From assembly GCF_016808335.1 (NCBI RefSeq), contig NC_053145.1, positions 29,523,120 to 29,587,119 of the forward strand: a DNA stretch of 64,000 nucleotides, written 5' to 3'. Under the pieces are notes generated by a model. It did no database searches. It saw only the letters and a list, made by a program, of their open reading frames with translations, and had not been told where the DNA came from. Made by a program: the position numbers and the translations under genes. This document shows positions 23,266 to 35,945 of the stretch, piece after piece (position 1 is the stretch's first letter; each line of letters starts with the position of its first letter). This DNA comes from Panicum virgatum. Its lineage: Eukaryota; Streptophyta; Magnoliopsida; Poales; Poaceae.

Positions 23266-24869
23266 ATAGTGCATTTGTTTGTCTGGAAGAGAAATACAAG
23301 GGAAAATGAACGAAGTGGGCCCTCATGCAAGATCCCGCCTCTACGTGGTCCAAAGCAAACAAAACAATTGAAACACAAAGGAAACAGAAAAAAGGGAGAA
23401 AATGGCCAATCTATAACATCCAATCTTACAGATAACTATACGAGTATTTATTAATGATGGCTCTTGATGAGAACCAGGCAACAATATGTATAGCCAACAG
23501 CTGGCTATATTATTAGACATGCTCTAAGTTTGAGCGGATGGATGAATTGTTAAAGACCTAACTATTTGAAATTTATTGGTTCAGCTTGTATACGCGGCTT
23601 CTCATGCACTCAATTACCCGGGGCCAATTTCTGCAAATCCTAAACCACCAGCATGTCCGATCACAATCCTGCTGGAATAAACAAATACCAGTATTATTAT
23701 ATTTGCTGTTGGGACGGCGCACGCTAAACCACTTGTTCTAGGACTCCCAATATGTGCATTACAAGGAGAAAACGCAGCAATTCCTTGTTCCGATCCAGAA
23801 CACCATACTGCTACATATATAGGATTATTCTATCTGCAATTATTGTGTTTTTATTTGCAACTATAAAAGTCATGTGGTTGCTGAATGTCATTTAATAATA
23901 AGCAAATTAAATTCTTAAAACAGCATATGTAGTATCATGTTATACCTTGTTGACCCCTTTAAGCAAGCTATAGCTTTCACATCTCCGACATCAAACTTCA
24001 TTATACGCTCGCGCCTGAAAAACATACGGAGTGCGATATAAGTATTAGCTTTTCTGGTACAATAACACGGGTTTACGCGAGTCCGTAACACAAAATAATG
24101 GTAGTATTTATAGTATGTCAGACATCTCATGATATGCCGAGATTGATCTTGTTGCTCTACCCAAAAATTGGACATTATTGCTTAATTCAAAAAAAAATCT
24201 CCGTAAGTACTTCACGATGTAATATATGATACTCCTTGTGTTTACTCTAGAAAATATCAAATGTGCAAAATGATATTGCTTAGTGTGGGGGATCGAAAAA
24301 ATCATGGAAGTTACTGTTATCATCAGTCATTGGGAAACAGTGGGCAGAATTGATAGTAGAGCTCTGGACATATAGAAATATCCTAAAGCATTGAAATTCA
24401 TACGATTTAAAAGAAAAAGGACCGGCTGGGGACTTAGAGCAGCTCCGGTTTGGAGTTTTTGAGGGTGCAAAGAAGAGAGAGAAAGAGATAGCACCATGAC
24501 TAAATGTTGGAGTGAAATTTGCATGAGGTGTTTGCTTGGAACCGGCCGGAAGCTAACTTGGGCATGAGATACAAAGAAAAAAGTTGCATCCAAGATCCCA
24601 TTGCCAGAGAGATGAGAGCGAATGATCAGAATAGTAGATGTTATTGTTCAGGAGAGAAGAGAGAATCTTTATATGTGAGTGTGGGACCAACTTTGACTAG
24701 AGAAATAATGCTAAGCGTTGGAGCAATTTTTTCTCAGGTGGGTCCCATATTAGCGAAACACAACGTGCAATACACTGGAGACACACATATATATTTACAT
24801 AGTTATATTCGTTCTTAATTACATATATACGCGTATATTGTCATATTTACTGTGATTGTCAATATTAGA
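23266..24869. other. No gene recognised
   Basis: AT-rich sequence with only short chance ORFs. It lies between the truncated Athila element and the 3' end of the CACTA ULP1-like gene, where a CACTA 3' terminus would be expected, but I find no CACTACTACAAA-type end. A segment with 'gagcagctccggtttggag' (24438-24456) looks MITE-like, but no partner end was found. Confidence 0.5.
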
Positions 24870-25810
24870 TATTCCATCATAGTAGAATTCGCCTTTTGGA
24901 TCGAGGACTTGCTCAACAATAAATCCGGAGAATTGTTCTTGAATCGCCATAATCTTTTCCTCCGGTATGAGTTTATCGCGCATCTCCCCGACCTATGGAA
25001 AAAGGGGATAATTAATTTCGACTAATTAAAATACGAGTTCAAATATTAACAAGTTTTTTTACTTACTTCCTCCTCCCAATCTGTCCAGCCCTTTGGAGGA
25101 CCTACCAGACCATGGATGTTCTCGCATACATAGTATGCGCACAATACAGTGCCTGGTTTCTACCTCATACACTTTAAGAGAGAAAAAATTATCAGGTATT
25201 TACATGAATATATAATAAAACTAATGAATCGTGCAACGAATCATCCAAGCGCGTACCGGAAAATCTGTCTTGATCTTCAATTCCTTGTCAAATTTGCCTA
25301 GATGATTTTTAGCGAATTCTTTCCAAACCCTGTGCATGATTAGAACAATTATAGTCAAGTAACAAAGTGATTCAAATTATCGGTCATGGACGGAGTAGTG
25401 GTAGAATTACTTTTTCATCATGTTAAGAAGATTTTCGTATTGTTCTGGAGGTCTCCTCAATGAGTCCATAACCACGAGTAGGCTCTTCTCGGGAATTATG
25501 ACAATTAGGACAAAGTGTTCACTGCAAGATTATACGGAGGCAGTTCTTGGTAGTTAAGGTTTAAACAATTCGATTATAGAATAGAAAGAGTTAGACAGAA
25601 GGAATCACTCACGCAAAGTTGTAAGGAAACAATATCATTTGCTTGTTGTGATGAACGCTTATGTACTTGAACAAGTTTTGGAATATGTCATCGGGATTGT
25701 CCCGTAGAAGCCTCCAATTACAAGTAATTGGGTCGATGAAGCCGAGGTGAGAGTATCCCTTTCTTCTGCAAGTATGTATCTCCATTCTACATGATACCGA
25801 ATAAATCAAG
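24870..25810 (-). pseudogene. ULP1-like (C48) protease exons of the CACTA second gene
   Basis: Minus-strand segments carry the C-terminal cysteine-protease-like region often fused to the Ptta/En/Spm transposase-associated gene in grass CACTA elements. 'RKGYSHLGFIDPITC' (about 25770-25720) is followed by 'EHFVLIVI' with the likely catalytic His (about 25518), 'VVMDSL' with Asp (about 25464), and 'GTVLCAYYVCENI' with Cys (about 25137). The segments end near 'DPKGEFYYDG' (about 24880). They are separated by AT-rich gaps with splice-like borders, consistent with several small exons. His, Asp and Cys are all present. Exon borders are approximate, and the upstream gene body has a stop codon. Confidence 0.65.
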
Positions 25811-25861
25811 AGATCAGTATGTTGAGATCATGCAAAACAATACGTAAGGAGAGTAAAATAC

Positions 25862-28061
25862 TTACAGAACCCACAAGCCGACCATAGAGATGTCGAGGGC
25901 CTCCTGATGGAATAGTTGGTAAATTTCTTCCCAGTTTATCCATATAATGGCCTCCCCCCGTAAGAAATCGTCATCTTTAATCTTTGCGCCCTGCACGAAG
26001 ATGCAATCGGCCATCGCACGCATGTAGTGCTGGTGCAGCTTATACATTTGCGTTGGAAGCACAGACACTACTTCAGGGGGTACAAGAGTTTTGCCGATCT
26101 CAAACGTCCATTTGACGACCACATCGGCCTTTGGAATATCTTCTCCCCCTACAATCTGAGCGGCCGTTAGGTTTGATTCTTTCAGAAATGTAACAAAGTC
26201 TTGTTCTTGCGTCGTCTGTCCCACTACGAGAGGCTCTATTGATTGTTTCTTTTGGGCTCCGAGCTGTGGAACGTCGGACGACGACGACTTTGATTGTCTC
26301 TTCTTTTTCTCAGTAGTTTTGATAATTGTGCGTTCGTAGTCTGAAGGGGGGTCTCTTGGAATGAATTTTCTCTTATTTGCTTCGCACATTCCCTTAAAAA
26401 ATTTCAAATCTATCGGATTTATGACTTTCTCGGGCTCCGGCTTCGGCTTCGGCTTGAAGTGCTCTTTAACTCTTTCTTGAGTTATCCGATCGCATTCTTC
26501 AAGGCTCATGTCCCAGGATTTAATAGGAGCCTCCTTGGTTTTCTTCTTCTTTTCCTTCTTCTTTGGAGGCTCCCTAGCCGGTGCAGCTACCTTCTTTGCC
26601 GGCGGCCGTTTCTGCTTCTTTGCCGGCGGCGGAGGGGGTGACCATGGAGGCGACGGTGACGCTTGAGTGTTCATCGGCGCATGAGATGATGGTGATGGAG
26701 AATGTGCCGGTGAACCTTGCCGAGACAGTGCTGCCCTTGGGGAGTTTTGCGGAGATGCCGGTCTTGGAGAGGCATGCTGAGATGCCGGTCTTGGTGTTTG
26801 ATCATCCGACTTTAGGACAATGTAGCGCTTATCCCATAGGATGTAGCCATGAATGGCTTCTGCTAGTGTCCTCTCCCCATCGCCTCCAGGAATATCAAGC
26901 TCGAGCGTCTCCCAACCCTGGCACACCTGCTCCACGCCAACTCTTGTGTATCTAGGCGGAATTTGCTGCCCGTGGTACACGTCGCCTGGTTCGGTTGGCA
27001 TGGCGGTACCGTACGCAACAGTGAACATTAAGTTCTTAACGGCAGTCTACAGGTCACAAGGTGTCCGGTGGGTGATCTCATCCACTGGAAATCGCTGCGG
27101 GGCCGACGCTTCAACTGCGGCCTGGATCCCTGTGGGCTCGGCGGCGGCGACGTCTGTGGAAGCGCAGCTGCTTTTCCGCTGAGACAGGTGATCGGCTGCG
27201 ACACTAGGCTCTGGAGGCAACGTTTGCGCTTGCTGTTGCTGGCTCATTGCTACGGCCACTTGGCGTTGAACCTCTTCCTCCAGTCTTTGATCGTGTGATA
27301 TGAGCCGTTCCTCTAGCCTTCGCAGGAGCTCCCGCTCATCATTCTTTCTTCTTTGCCGGCTTCTATATGAATCAATGTAATCCCTAAACCCATACTTCCA
27401 CGGAACCACGCCTTTGCCTCTTGTGCGGCCCGGATGCTCTGGATTCCCAAGGGCGTAAGTCAGCTCGTCCCTCTCTCTATCCGGCTGGAATGTTCCCTCG
27501 GCCGCTGCTTGTATGGCCTCCTGTAGTCTCTGGGCTGCTCGCTGGATGTTTGGCCCATAGATGCAGTCACCAGTCAATGGGTCCAAGCTTCCCCCGTGAC
27601 CATAAAACCAGGTCCTTGACCTTTCAGGCCAGTTCATGGTCGCAGGTCGGATGCCTCTGTCAAGCAGATCCTGCTCCATCTTCTCCCATTTGGGTACTGC
27701 AAGCTTGTAGCCTCCTTGGCCTAGAGTGTGATGGTACACTTTCTTCGAGGCGTTATCTTTGGCCTTCTGCACCTTCTGAAGCCCAAGCTCTGAAGACTTG
27801 TATTCCACAAATGCATCCCAGTGACCCCTGAGCTTTTCGAGCTCGCCGGTAAATACGGGTGTGGTCCCGGTCTTGATATATTTCTTCGTCAAAATTTTCT
27901 TGAATGATCGCAGTTGTTCGGCCATCTTACTCAGGGTCCAGCGCTTGCATATCTCTTCGGATTCAGCTGGAACCGTGAAGTTTTTCTTAAGCTCCCGCCA
28001 GCACCATTCTTTTTCTCTTTCGGGTACAGGCAGCTTTAGTAGTTTATGTACCAGGCTGCTG
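25862..28061 (-). pseudogene. CACTA second gene (Ptta/En/Spm type), one in-frame stop
   Basis: One continuous minus frame from about 28061 to 25862, interrupted only by a TAG at 27047-27049. The upstream part (292 aa from the ATG at 27925, preceded by further in-frame protein-like sequence) holds the plant transposase Ptta/En/Spm region: 'PERSRTWFYGHGGSLDP', then 'ERDELTYALGNPEHPGR', 'WKYGFRDY' and a coiled-coil-like 'LLRRLEERLISHDQRLEEEV'. The downstream part (388 aa) is Pro/Lys-rich in the middle and leads towards the ULP1-like exons. The protein is an accessory gene of CACTA elements of unknown exact role. It lies downstream of, and on the same strand as, the TNP2 transposase at 30134-33487. 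Confidence 0.8.
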
Positions 28062-28829
28062 CATTACTTTTACCTTTTAGGTATAACAAATGTATTGTTG
28101 AATGATTGATCGCTCTTATACTAGTTTACCATGCTTCTTAGTACACAATTCTCGTAATTTTCTTGACCTTCATTGATCCTGTACAATGCTAAATTAACCA
28201 TATAATTTGCTACTTTCTTTGAATTGTGCCGATTTCATCAGGTTCTTTTGTTGTGGTTGATTTTATGGACTTAGGTCTAAGTAGCACGAAACTAAAAGTT
28301 TTTTTATTAGTAAATGTTATAGAAAATTTATGGATCCATGTTACTTACTTGCCAAGAGTTTTCTTTCTAGTAAATCGAAGTCAGCAATTTACGTCAATTA
28401 AGTTGGACCCTGAATGTTATTATAGTAAATTCATAGATTCATGTCAATTACTTATCAATAATTTTTCTCTCATGCAGATCATAATTAGAAAGTTATGTTA
28501 GTCATTGTTGTGGTACTGTAAGTTTGACAGATGATTTACACGGTGCATTTGTGTCGATCCGTGAGCTTATTTCCTTCCATTTCCTATTTGTGACAGATGA
28601 TTTAAGTCAGATTCAGGGTGAACACTATAATAGTTTTGTGAAGCCTCATTTCCTATTTGATGACCAAGCATCAATGCACCTACATTTGAGAGCAGCAGAG
28701 ACAAGCATGCATGGTGATTCTGTTAGTGTTGGAGGGGACGAGATCGAGCTCTACCTTTGGGTACGCGGCGTGGGCTGGGATGGCCTGTAGCGGCGGGTCG
28801 ACGGCGAGCAGGGGATGGTGGCGAGGGCG
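28062..28829. other. AT-rich stretch, probable intron or spacer
   Basis: No recognised gene. A plus frame at 28524-28790 (88 aa) matches nothing I know. A GC-rich block starts near 28740. Confidence 0.45.
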
Positions 28830-29250
28830 TTACGGCGGCGGCGGTGGCTCTGGGCGGCGGCGTGAGGTCGGGGCCGGCTCTGGGCGGCGGCGACGTCGAT
28901 GGCGGCGGTGCTCGGCTCGCGCGGTGGGGGGAGCAGGACGGCGGCGGCGGTGGCTCTGGGCGGCGGCGTGAGGTCGGGGCCGGCTCTGGGCGGCGGCGAC
29001 GTCGATGGCGGCGGTGCTCGGCTCGCGCGGTGGGGGGAGCAGGACGGCGGCGGCGGTGGCTCTGGGCGGCGGCGTGAGGTCGGGGCTCTGGGCGGCGGCG
29101 ATGTCGATGGCGGCGGTGCTCGGCTCGCGCGGTGGGGGGAGTAGGACGGCGGCGGCGGTGGCTCTGGGCGACGGCGTGAGGTCGGGGCTCTGGGCGGCGG
29201 CGACGTCGATGGCGGCGGTGCTCGGCTCGCTCGGTGGGGGGAGCAGGACG
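28830..29250. repeat. GC-rich minisatellite, about 4 units of 102-106 bp
   Basis: The marker 'gtgaggtcgggg' occurs at 28862, 28968, 29074 and 29176, spacings 106, 106 and 102 bp; the shorter unit lacks 'gccg'-type bases after it. Units carry 'ctctgggcggcggcg', 'gatggcggcggtgctcggctcgc' and 'ggtggggggagcaggacgg'. The Arg/Pro- and Gly-rich ORFs here are by-products, since the period is not divisible by three. Confidence 0.9.
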
Positions 29251-29299
29251 GGCGCAGATGAGAAGTGTTAGGAGAAGGGCGAAGGAGGAAGGAAATATA

Positions 29300-29520
29300 T
29301 GGGGGGGGGGCTTTTGTCCCGGGTGAAGCCACGACCCGGGACAAAAGGACCTTTTGTCCCGGGCGGTGGCTTCACCCGGGACAAAAGGCCCCCCCTTTTG
29401 TCCCGGGTGAAGCCACCACCCAGGACAAAAGGGGTTTTTGGGCGGGCCGGGAAAATTCCCGGCCCGCGGCCCACCTTTAGTCCCGGGTGGATCTACCACC
29501 CGGGACAAAAGGGGCCTGTT
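29300..29520. repeat. CACTA subterminal inverted repeats, internal copy
   Basis: Alternating 'cttttgtcccgggtg' and 'cacccgggacaaaag' units form at least three stem-capable pairs. The same motif flanks the true CACTA terminus at 34920-35122. The block ends '...aaaaggggcctgtttt' exactly like the terminus, but the last bases gtagtagtg are replaced by 'ccctcgttcc'. It therefore looks like a second CACTA right arm that has lost its extreme terminus. Confidence 0.75.
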
Positions 29521-30133
29521 TTCCCTCGTTCCCGCCTAATGTTATGTTTGTTTTTGTTTCTTTTTTACTTCTCTTTTAAAATTGGCTTTCATTTGTTAAT
29601 TTAGTTAATAAAATTATGATTCCAAAAATTATGGAACAAAATTTCTTATCTCTATATAAACTTGATACACGCAACAAAAATAATTAATTTTCATTCAAGT
29701 GATTGGGTCAATGAAATATCTAATTTTTTTGAAATCATATTTGTTATTTTGACCATGCAAAAATATATTAGGTGAATTTTTTTTTCAAACTGTTGCTTTT
29801 CGATAGAAAGTGGATTCTATCACGATATTAACGTTTAAAAAGTGAATTTTAGATAAAATTAAGCAATTTCATGATATTAATGAGTAGTGTGTGAGTTTGA
29901 GAGATAGTGTGTGTTAGTGAGAGAGTATAGTGTGTTAATGTGAATGTAATTTCATGAAATAAATAAAATTAGTTGAGTAATCCATTATTGAATGAAAATT
30001 ATAATTGAGTCTAGTAATTAATTGAAAAATATATAAAATAATATAAATAACACATAAAGTATAATTGTACAGTACATATATAATAAAAGTATTCGAATTG
30101 CGATTATGTTTTTATACAATAATATAAAATGAT
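29521..30133. other. AT-rich 3' flank of the TNP2 gene
   Basis: No ORF of note. It lies downstream of the minus-strand transposase stop and probably includes its 3' untranslated region. Confidence 0.5.
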
Positions 30134-33100
30134 TCAAGTACATGAAGGATTAGCGGTAACAGACTTTCTCTTCACAAATGTCCCTTGATTATGATCACGG
30201 CGCAAGTATGGAGCATCATCATTGGCTAGCAGGATGCATGGATCAGCATTTACTTCGAAAGGTGGAATGGCAACAAAATTATTATATTCTTCTGAAAAGT
30301 CTGTCTTGTCCTCCACTCCAACGATGTTTCTCTTTCCTGATAGAACTATGTGTCGCTTAGGCTCATCCTTTTGCTTGTTGATCCCCTTCTTTGGCTTGCT
30401 GGACATGTCCTTAATGTAGAAAACCTGAGCCACATCCTGGGCTAGGACAAATGGCTCGTCTCTATACCCAAGATTGTTGAGATCAACTATTGTCATCCCA
30501 TACTCATCTTTTGTTACCCCTCCTCCAGATAGCTTAACCCATTGGCAACGAAATAGAGGCACCTTGAAATTGGGACTGTAATCCAGCTCCCATATCTCTT
30601 CAATGTAGCCGTAATATGTGTCTTTTTTTCCATTATTGTCCGTGGCATCCATACGAACACCGCTGTTTTGGTTGGTACTCTTTTTATCTTGGGCTATCGT
30701 ATAAAATGTGTTTCCATTTATCTCGTACCCTTGGTATGTTAAGATATTCCAAGATGGTCCCCTAGCCAATAAGAACAGTTGTTCACTTATATCCATGTTA
30801 TGCATTAGATGCTTCCGCAACCAGCTGCAGAAAGTGTTCATGTGCTCACGTGTAATCCATGCCTCAGACTTTTCCGGGAAATTGGAGAGCAGAATTTTCT
30901 TGTGTTCCTCGATATATGGGTCAACCAAGGATGATTGTTGAAGAACCGTATAATGCGCTTTCTTGAATGAGAAATCATCTGTGCAGATATAAGATTTCTT
31001 TCCTAATGTACCCTTTCCAGTTAGTCTCCCCTCATATCGCGATTCAGGGACTCCAATCGGTTTAAGGTCATCAATAAAGTCAACACAAAAGTCAATGACC
31101 TCCTCAGTTCCGTAGGCACTGGCGATGCTTCCTTCTGGACGAGCTCTATTACGAACACATTTCTTGAGTACCCCCATGAACCTTTCGAATGGGAACATGT
31201 TGTGTAGAAATACTGGTCCGAGAATATCAATCTCTTTGACAAGGTGCACTAGAAGATGTGTCATGATGTTGAAGAAAGATGGTGGAAATATCAGCTCAAA
31301 TCCAACAAGACATTGCACCACATCGTTTTGCAGCTTTATCAAATTCTCCGGGTCAATTATCTTCTGAGAAACTGCGTTGAGGAAGGCACATATCTTCACG
31401 ATGGTTAACCGGACGTTATCAGGCAGAATCCCCCGCAGCACAACCGGAAGAAGTTCGGTCATAAGCACATGGCAGTCATGGGACTTGAGATTTGTAAATT
31501 TCTTCTCTGCCAAATTTAAGATTCCTTTTATATTGGATGAGTATCCAGATGGAACCTTTATACTGCTCAAGCAGTCAAACATGGTTTCTTTCTCTTCCTT
31601 GCTAAGAGTATAGCTGGCAGGACTTAAGTATTGTCGTCCATTATCTCGCTGTTGTGGATGTAAGGCATCTCGTTCTTCCATACGTTGCAATTCTTGACGT
31701 GCTTCTACTGTATCTTTTGTCTTTCCGTACACTCCCAAGAATGCTATCAGGTTGACGCAAAAATTCTTCGTGAGGTGCATCACATCAATTGCATGTCGAA
31801 CATCTAAGACTTCCCAATATGGTAGCTCCCAAAATATAGATTTCTTCTTCCACATGGGCGCCATTCCGTTTTCGTTCGGAACAGGTTGGCTACCAGATCC
31901 CTTTCCAAAAACAACTTCTAGATCTTTTACCATGTTGAAGACGTCTTTACCACTACGGTGCATCGGTTCTGTTCGGTGGTCCGCTTGGCCTTTGAAATGC
32001 TTGCCCTTCTTTCGTACCGCATGCCTGATGGGAAGAAACCGACGATGACCCATGTATACAACCTTCTTACAGTGAGTCAACCATATATTATCGGTATCAT
32101 CTAAACAGTGTGTACATGCTTTGTATCCCTTGTTCGAATGTCCTGACAAGTTACTAAGAGCAGGCCAGTCATTGATCGTTACGAACAGCAATGCTCGTAG
32201 GTTGAAGTTTTCCTGTTTGTATTCATCCCACATCCGTACACCTTCATCGCCCCAGAGCAATAAGAGTTATTCGACCAATGGTCTTAGGTACACATCAATG
32301 TCATTTCCGGGCTGCTTTGGACCCGGGATAAGCACTGGCATCATGATGAACTTTCGTTTCATGCAGAGCCATGGTGGAAGATTGTACAGACAAAGAGTCA
32401 CAGGCCAAGTGCTATGACCACTGCTCATCTCACCAAAAGGATTCATGCCATCCGTACTTAAACCGAACCTTATGTTTCTCGCATCCAAATCAAATTTAGG
32501 GTACGTTCTATCTATTTTTCTCCACTGCGACCCATCAGCGGGGTGTCTCAACATCGAGTCTTTCTTGCGTTCCTCTTTGTGCCATCGCATCAACTTAGCA
32601 TTATCTTTATTTCTAAACAGACGCTTCAAACGTGGTATTATAGGCAAATACCACATGACCTTCGCAGGAACTCTCTTCCGGGGAGGCTCCCCCTCGACAT
32701 CTCCAGGATCATCTTTTCTAATCTTGTAACGCAATGCACTGCATACGGGACATGCATCCAAATTCTCGTACTCGCCTCGGTAGAGGATGCAGTCATTGGG
32801 GCATGCATGTATCTTTTGCACTTCCAGTCCCAATGGGCAAACAAGTTGTTTGGCTTCATACGTTGTGGCAGGCAATTCATTGTCCTTAGGAAGCATTTTT
32901 TTAACAAGTTTGAGTAATTCACCAAATCCCTTGTCGGATACACCATTTGTTGCCTTCCATTGCAGCAACTCCAAGGTGGTGCCAAGTTTCTTAAATCCAT
33001 TTTGACAATCTGGGTACAACAACTTATGGTGGTCCTCTAACAACTTCTGGAACTTCAACCTCTCTGTTTCACTCTCACAGTCTGCCTGCACATTGTGCAA

Positions 33101-33487
33101 TGCTTGCCCCAGATCGTCGCTAGGATCATTTTCTGCTACATCTACTTCGGGCTCTTCCATGGGAATATCGTCATCGAATGCACCGATTCCAGCATTCCCG
33201 GGAAAGTGGTCGTCAAAATCTTCTTCTTCATTGTCTTCCATGGTAACCCCCTGTTCTCCGTGCTTCGTCCAACAAACATACTTTTTCATGAAACCATTTG
33301 CGAAAATGTGGCTGTGTAGGATTCTTGAAGATGAGTAATCCTTGTTATTGTTGCAATGAACACACGGGCAGCACATAAAACCATTCTGCTTGTTTGCCTC
33401 AGCCACAGACAAAAAATAATGCAGGCCATCAATGAATTCTTTTGAACGTCGGTCAGCATTGTATATCCATTGCCGGTCCATCTGCAT
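30134..33487 (-). pseudogene. CACTA TNP2 transposase, full-length but for one stop
   Basis: Reads minus from 33487 to 30134 in a single frame of about 1,117 codons, broken only by a TAA at 32264-32266. Domains in order: transposase-associated N-terminal domain with a CPC..C zinc-like cluster (residues about 5-80), TNP2 core with 'HACPNDCILYRGEYENLD' and 'VLIPGPKQPGNDIDVYLRPL' just before the stop, then 'YMGHRRFLP', 'IDVMHLTKNF', DUF4218 ('FPFERFMGVLKKCVRNRARPE', about 31200-31120) and DUF4216 ('GYIEEIWELDY', about 30600). Sequence just upstream of 33481 looks like a splice acceptor (AAATGCAG), so a 5' exon may exist. It binds and moves the CACTA element. It could be inactive, or recently active with one nonsense change. 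Confidence 0.9.
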
Positions 33488-34919
33488 TTTAAATAAATCG
33501 ATTTGAATTCTTTACACGTATCGAATAAATAAAATATATCAAACCTAAATTAAACTAAATGTAACATAACATGAATAATTAAAAGATATGCAATATCCAT
33601 CATACATCTTGATTAATTAAAAGGGGTACTTAATCCATTACAGAACTTAACAAAGGAGTACTATACATGAAATTTAAAAATTCGGTCAACACATAGGTTT
33701 TCAACCGTCCTTGCGTTGGAACGCAGAATGTTCTAACGGATTTCTTGCTGGCGCAGAAGAAGATGGCGGAGCTGAAACCTCCGAGTTTGGTGGTGACGAA
33801 CCGTAACGCCGCAATAAATCCTCAAGATCAAACGGAGGTTCCTCGCCCCTTGCCATGCATTCTCTATATTCTTTTTTCCAAATAATGGAGCGCTGCCCTA
33901 TGAAAAGCACTAGGTTTTTTGGACCGACGACCTACTCGAGTTGTGCCCTTCTCTCCAGAAGGACAACGATCACCCCCACCGGCGCCACTCCCTCCAGCTG
34001 CTGAAGCCATATTTTACTGAAAAATACCTTTATTTTCCACAAAATAAACCTTTATTTCTGAAAATGTATATGTCAGTAACCTCAACCCTGCGGTGATGAC
34101 ACTGCCTTTCGGGGGGACACGGTGCGGTACAAGGATGTCACCAATCGGCTAGTCGTAGCACCAACATTTACGATTAATAGGCACAACACTTGGCACAGGC
34201 AGCATGCTCGTTGATATGCTCTCAGTACAACAACGGGCATGCTGACTGCGTCAAATGCTGTCTTCTTATCAATCGGAAGTGCTGGTGATGCGACCAACCG
34301 ATTTGCGACGTCCTTATAGCGCATCGTGTATCCCTGAAAGGTAGTGCCATCACCGTTGGATGGAGATTAACGACGTATACTTGTTTCGAAATAAAGATTT
34401 TTTTAGCTTCTAGATGGTTTCAATGTGAGCCTGATTAAATACATCACTAGAGTGTCAAAATAATCCATTCATAATACAAAAATTCTATAATATACTCATT
34501 TCATTAATTCATTCACGAATAAAAAAATCAACTATCCACAATATGGTCATATATACAAGTACATCACATGAAGTATCTACACTCATTCTAAAAATTTCTA
34601 CTATCCATATACTCATCTAAATCTAAAAGAAAATTACACCTACATATATATGCAATCTAGCTAGCTAAATGTCCAAGAAATGAGCTAGCTACACATTTTC
34701 TCTATTTCTAAAGTATGAAATGAGCTATACAAGCCAAGGAAGAAGAGAAAAACAAGCCCCAAACCTTTAGAGCAGATGGATGGACGGGGAATCAAAGATC
34801 TTCACAAATGTGGTGAAGAAATGAGCAAGAACTCCTCCATCCCGAGCCAAGAACAGCAAGAAAATAAGTGAGCTGAATGGCTCGGGCGGGGGGAGAGGGA
34901 AGGGGATAAGGGGCGCAAG
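33488..34919 (-). other. 5' region of the CACTA element
   Basis: Lies between the terminus and the transposase gene. A minus ATG at 34009 opens a short Gly/Ser-rich frame that shifts near 33915 into the 69-codon frame 33701-33910 ('KKEYRECMARGEEPPFDLEDLL'), together resembling a small upstream exon or ORF. Nothing else coding is recognised; 34330-34740 is AT-rich. Confidence 0.4.
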
Positions 34920-35122
34920 GCCTTTTGTCCCGGTTGGAGGCACGAACCGGGACAAAAGGCTCCCATTTTGTCCCGGTTGGTGTCTCCAACCGGGACAAAA
35001 GGCCCCCGTCCCCCCCGCTGGCCCGGCTAGCCGTTGGACCCGGGACAAAAGCCACCTATTGTCCCGGGCCCAAAGGCTGCCGGGACAAATGGCCAGGAAC
35101 AAAGGCCTGTTTTGTAGTAGTG
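34920..35122 (-). mobile_element. CACTA terminus with subterminal repeats
   Basis: Read on the minus strand from 35122: CACTACTACAAAACAGGCC, a classic CACTA terminal inverted repeat, followed by several 'tttgtcccgg' / 'ccgggacaaa' subterminal repeats as inverted pairs (34921-35090). The flanking bases 35123-35125 are AAT, the candidate 3-bp target site. The opposite terminus was not found, so the element cannot be fully delimited. It carries the TNP2 gene (30134-33487) on the same strand. Confidence 0.88.
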
Positions 35123-35125
35123 AAT

Positions 35126-35945
35126 TGGTCTTTGGAGTTGTTTGGCTATAAATACCCTCTTCACTGGCCCATTCGATGTGGCTGGAGTTCAGGACAAGCA
35201 CATAAACATTAAAGACGAGCTTCAAGCCATCCATAGTGCTAATTGATCACATCCATAGGCTTTAGGACATGTTTTGGAAGTGCTAGTGCTAGGTTATGCC
35301 TATAGAGATTGAGAGAGCAAGGTGTTGCTGCCTTATGTTTGGTTCTAGAGTGAACCACTAGTGTAATCTTGGTGTGCCGACCACTTAGATTCTTGGTAGC
35401 TCGGCGGCAAGTCAAATCCTTTGGCTTGTAGTGGAATGGTGGTGACGACTTTATGCAGGGGATGAGGAGACCCCTCCTTCGTGGAAGCTCGCAGTGAATA
35501 CGGCGTCAAGGTGACTAGTGCAAGAGGTGGTGGGCTTAGCCTTTGTGGAAAGACCTTCATCTACTTGGGTGAGCCTTAGTAACGAGACTAAGCTCTTGAC
35601 AGGTAGAGACTTGTTGACCAGGAGCGTACCTTGGTGGAGCTCCAACATGGACTAGGGGTGGATTTAGCCCACCAACACCACGGAAAAATTGATGTGCCAA
35701 GTTTGTATTTTCCTAACCCACTCCTTTATATTTTTGCACTTCTTACTTGCAACTTGTGTGCCTTTTCTTCCTTAGAGTAGTTAGCTATAGGTTGCAAAAC
35801 TCTTTTGGGTTATGTTGGAACACTAGAACAACCCTTGTTCGACATCTAGATAAAGTTTTGTGCAAACTAGTTGAAGCCATAAGTTTTTAAGATTACCTAA
35901 TTCACCCCCTCCCCCTCTTAGGCTAGGAGCACTGTTTTCTTTCAC
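35126..35945 (+). mobile_element. Copia-like LTR fragment
   Basis: Plus-strand LTR-like sequence with a TATA box (TATAAATA, 35147-35154), a transcript-like middle and a tail with 'cctaattcaccccctccccctc' (35899-35920), typical of U5 ends in grass Copia elements. Its left side is cut by the CACTA terminus at 35122. No gag or pol follows. Family uncertain. Confidence 0.5.

Noticed and set aside
24423..24790. MITE with 'gagcagctcc' end
   Set aside because: No matching inverted end or target duplication found; left as unassigned.
28723..29508. 261-aa minus ORF (Pro/Arg-rich)
   Set aside because: A by-product of GC-rich 106-bp repeats and CACTA subterminal repeats; the period shifts frame between units.
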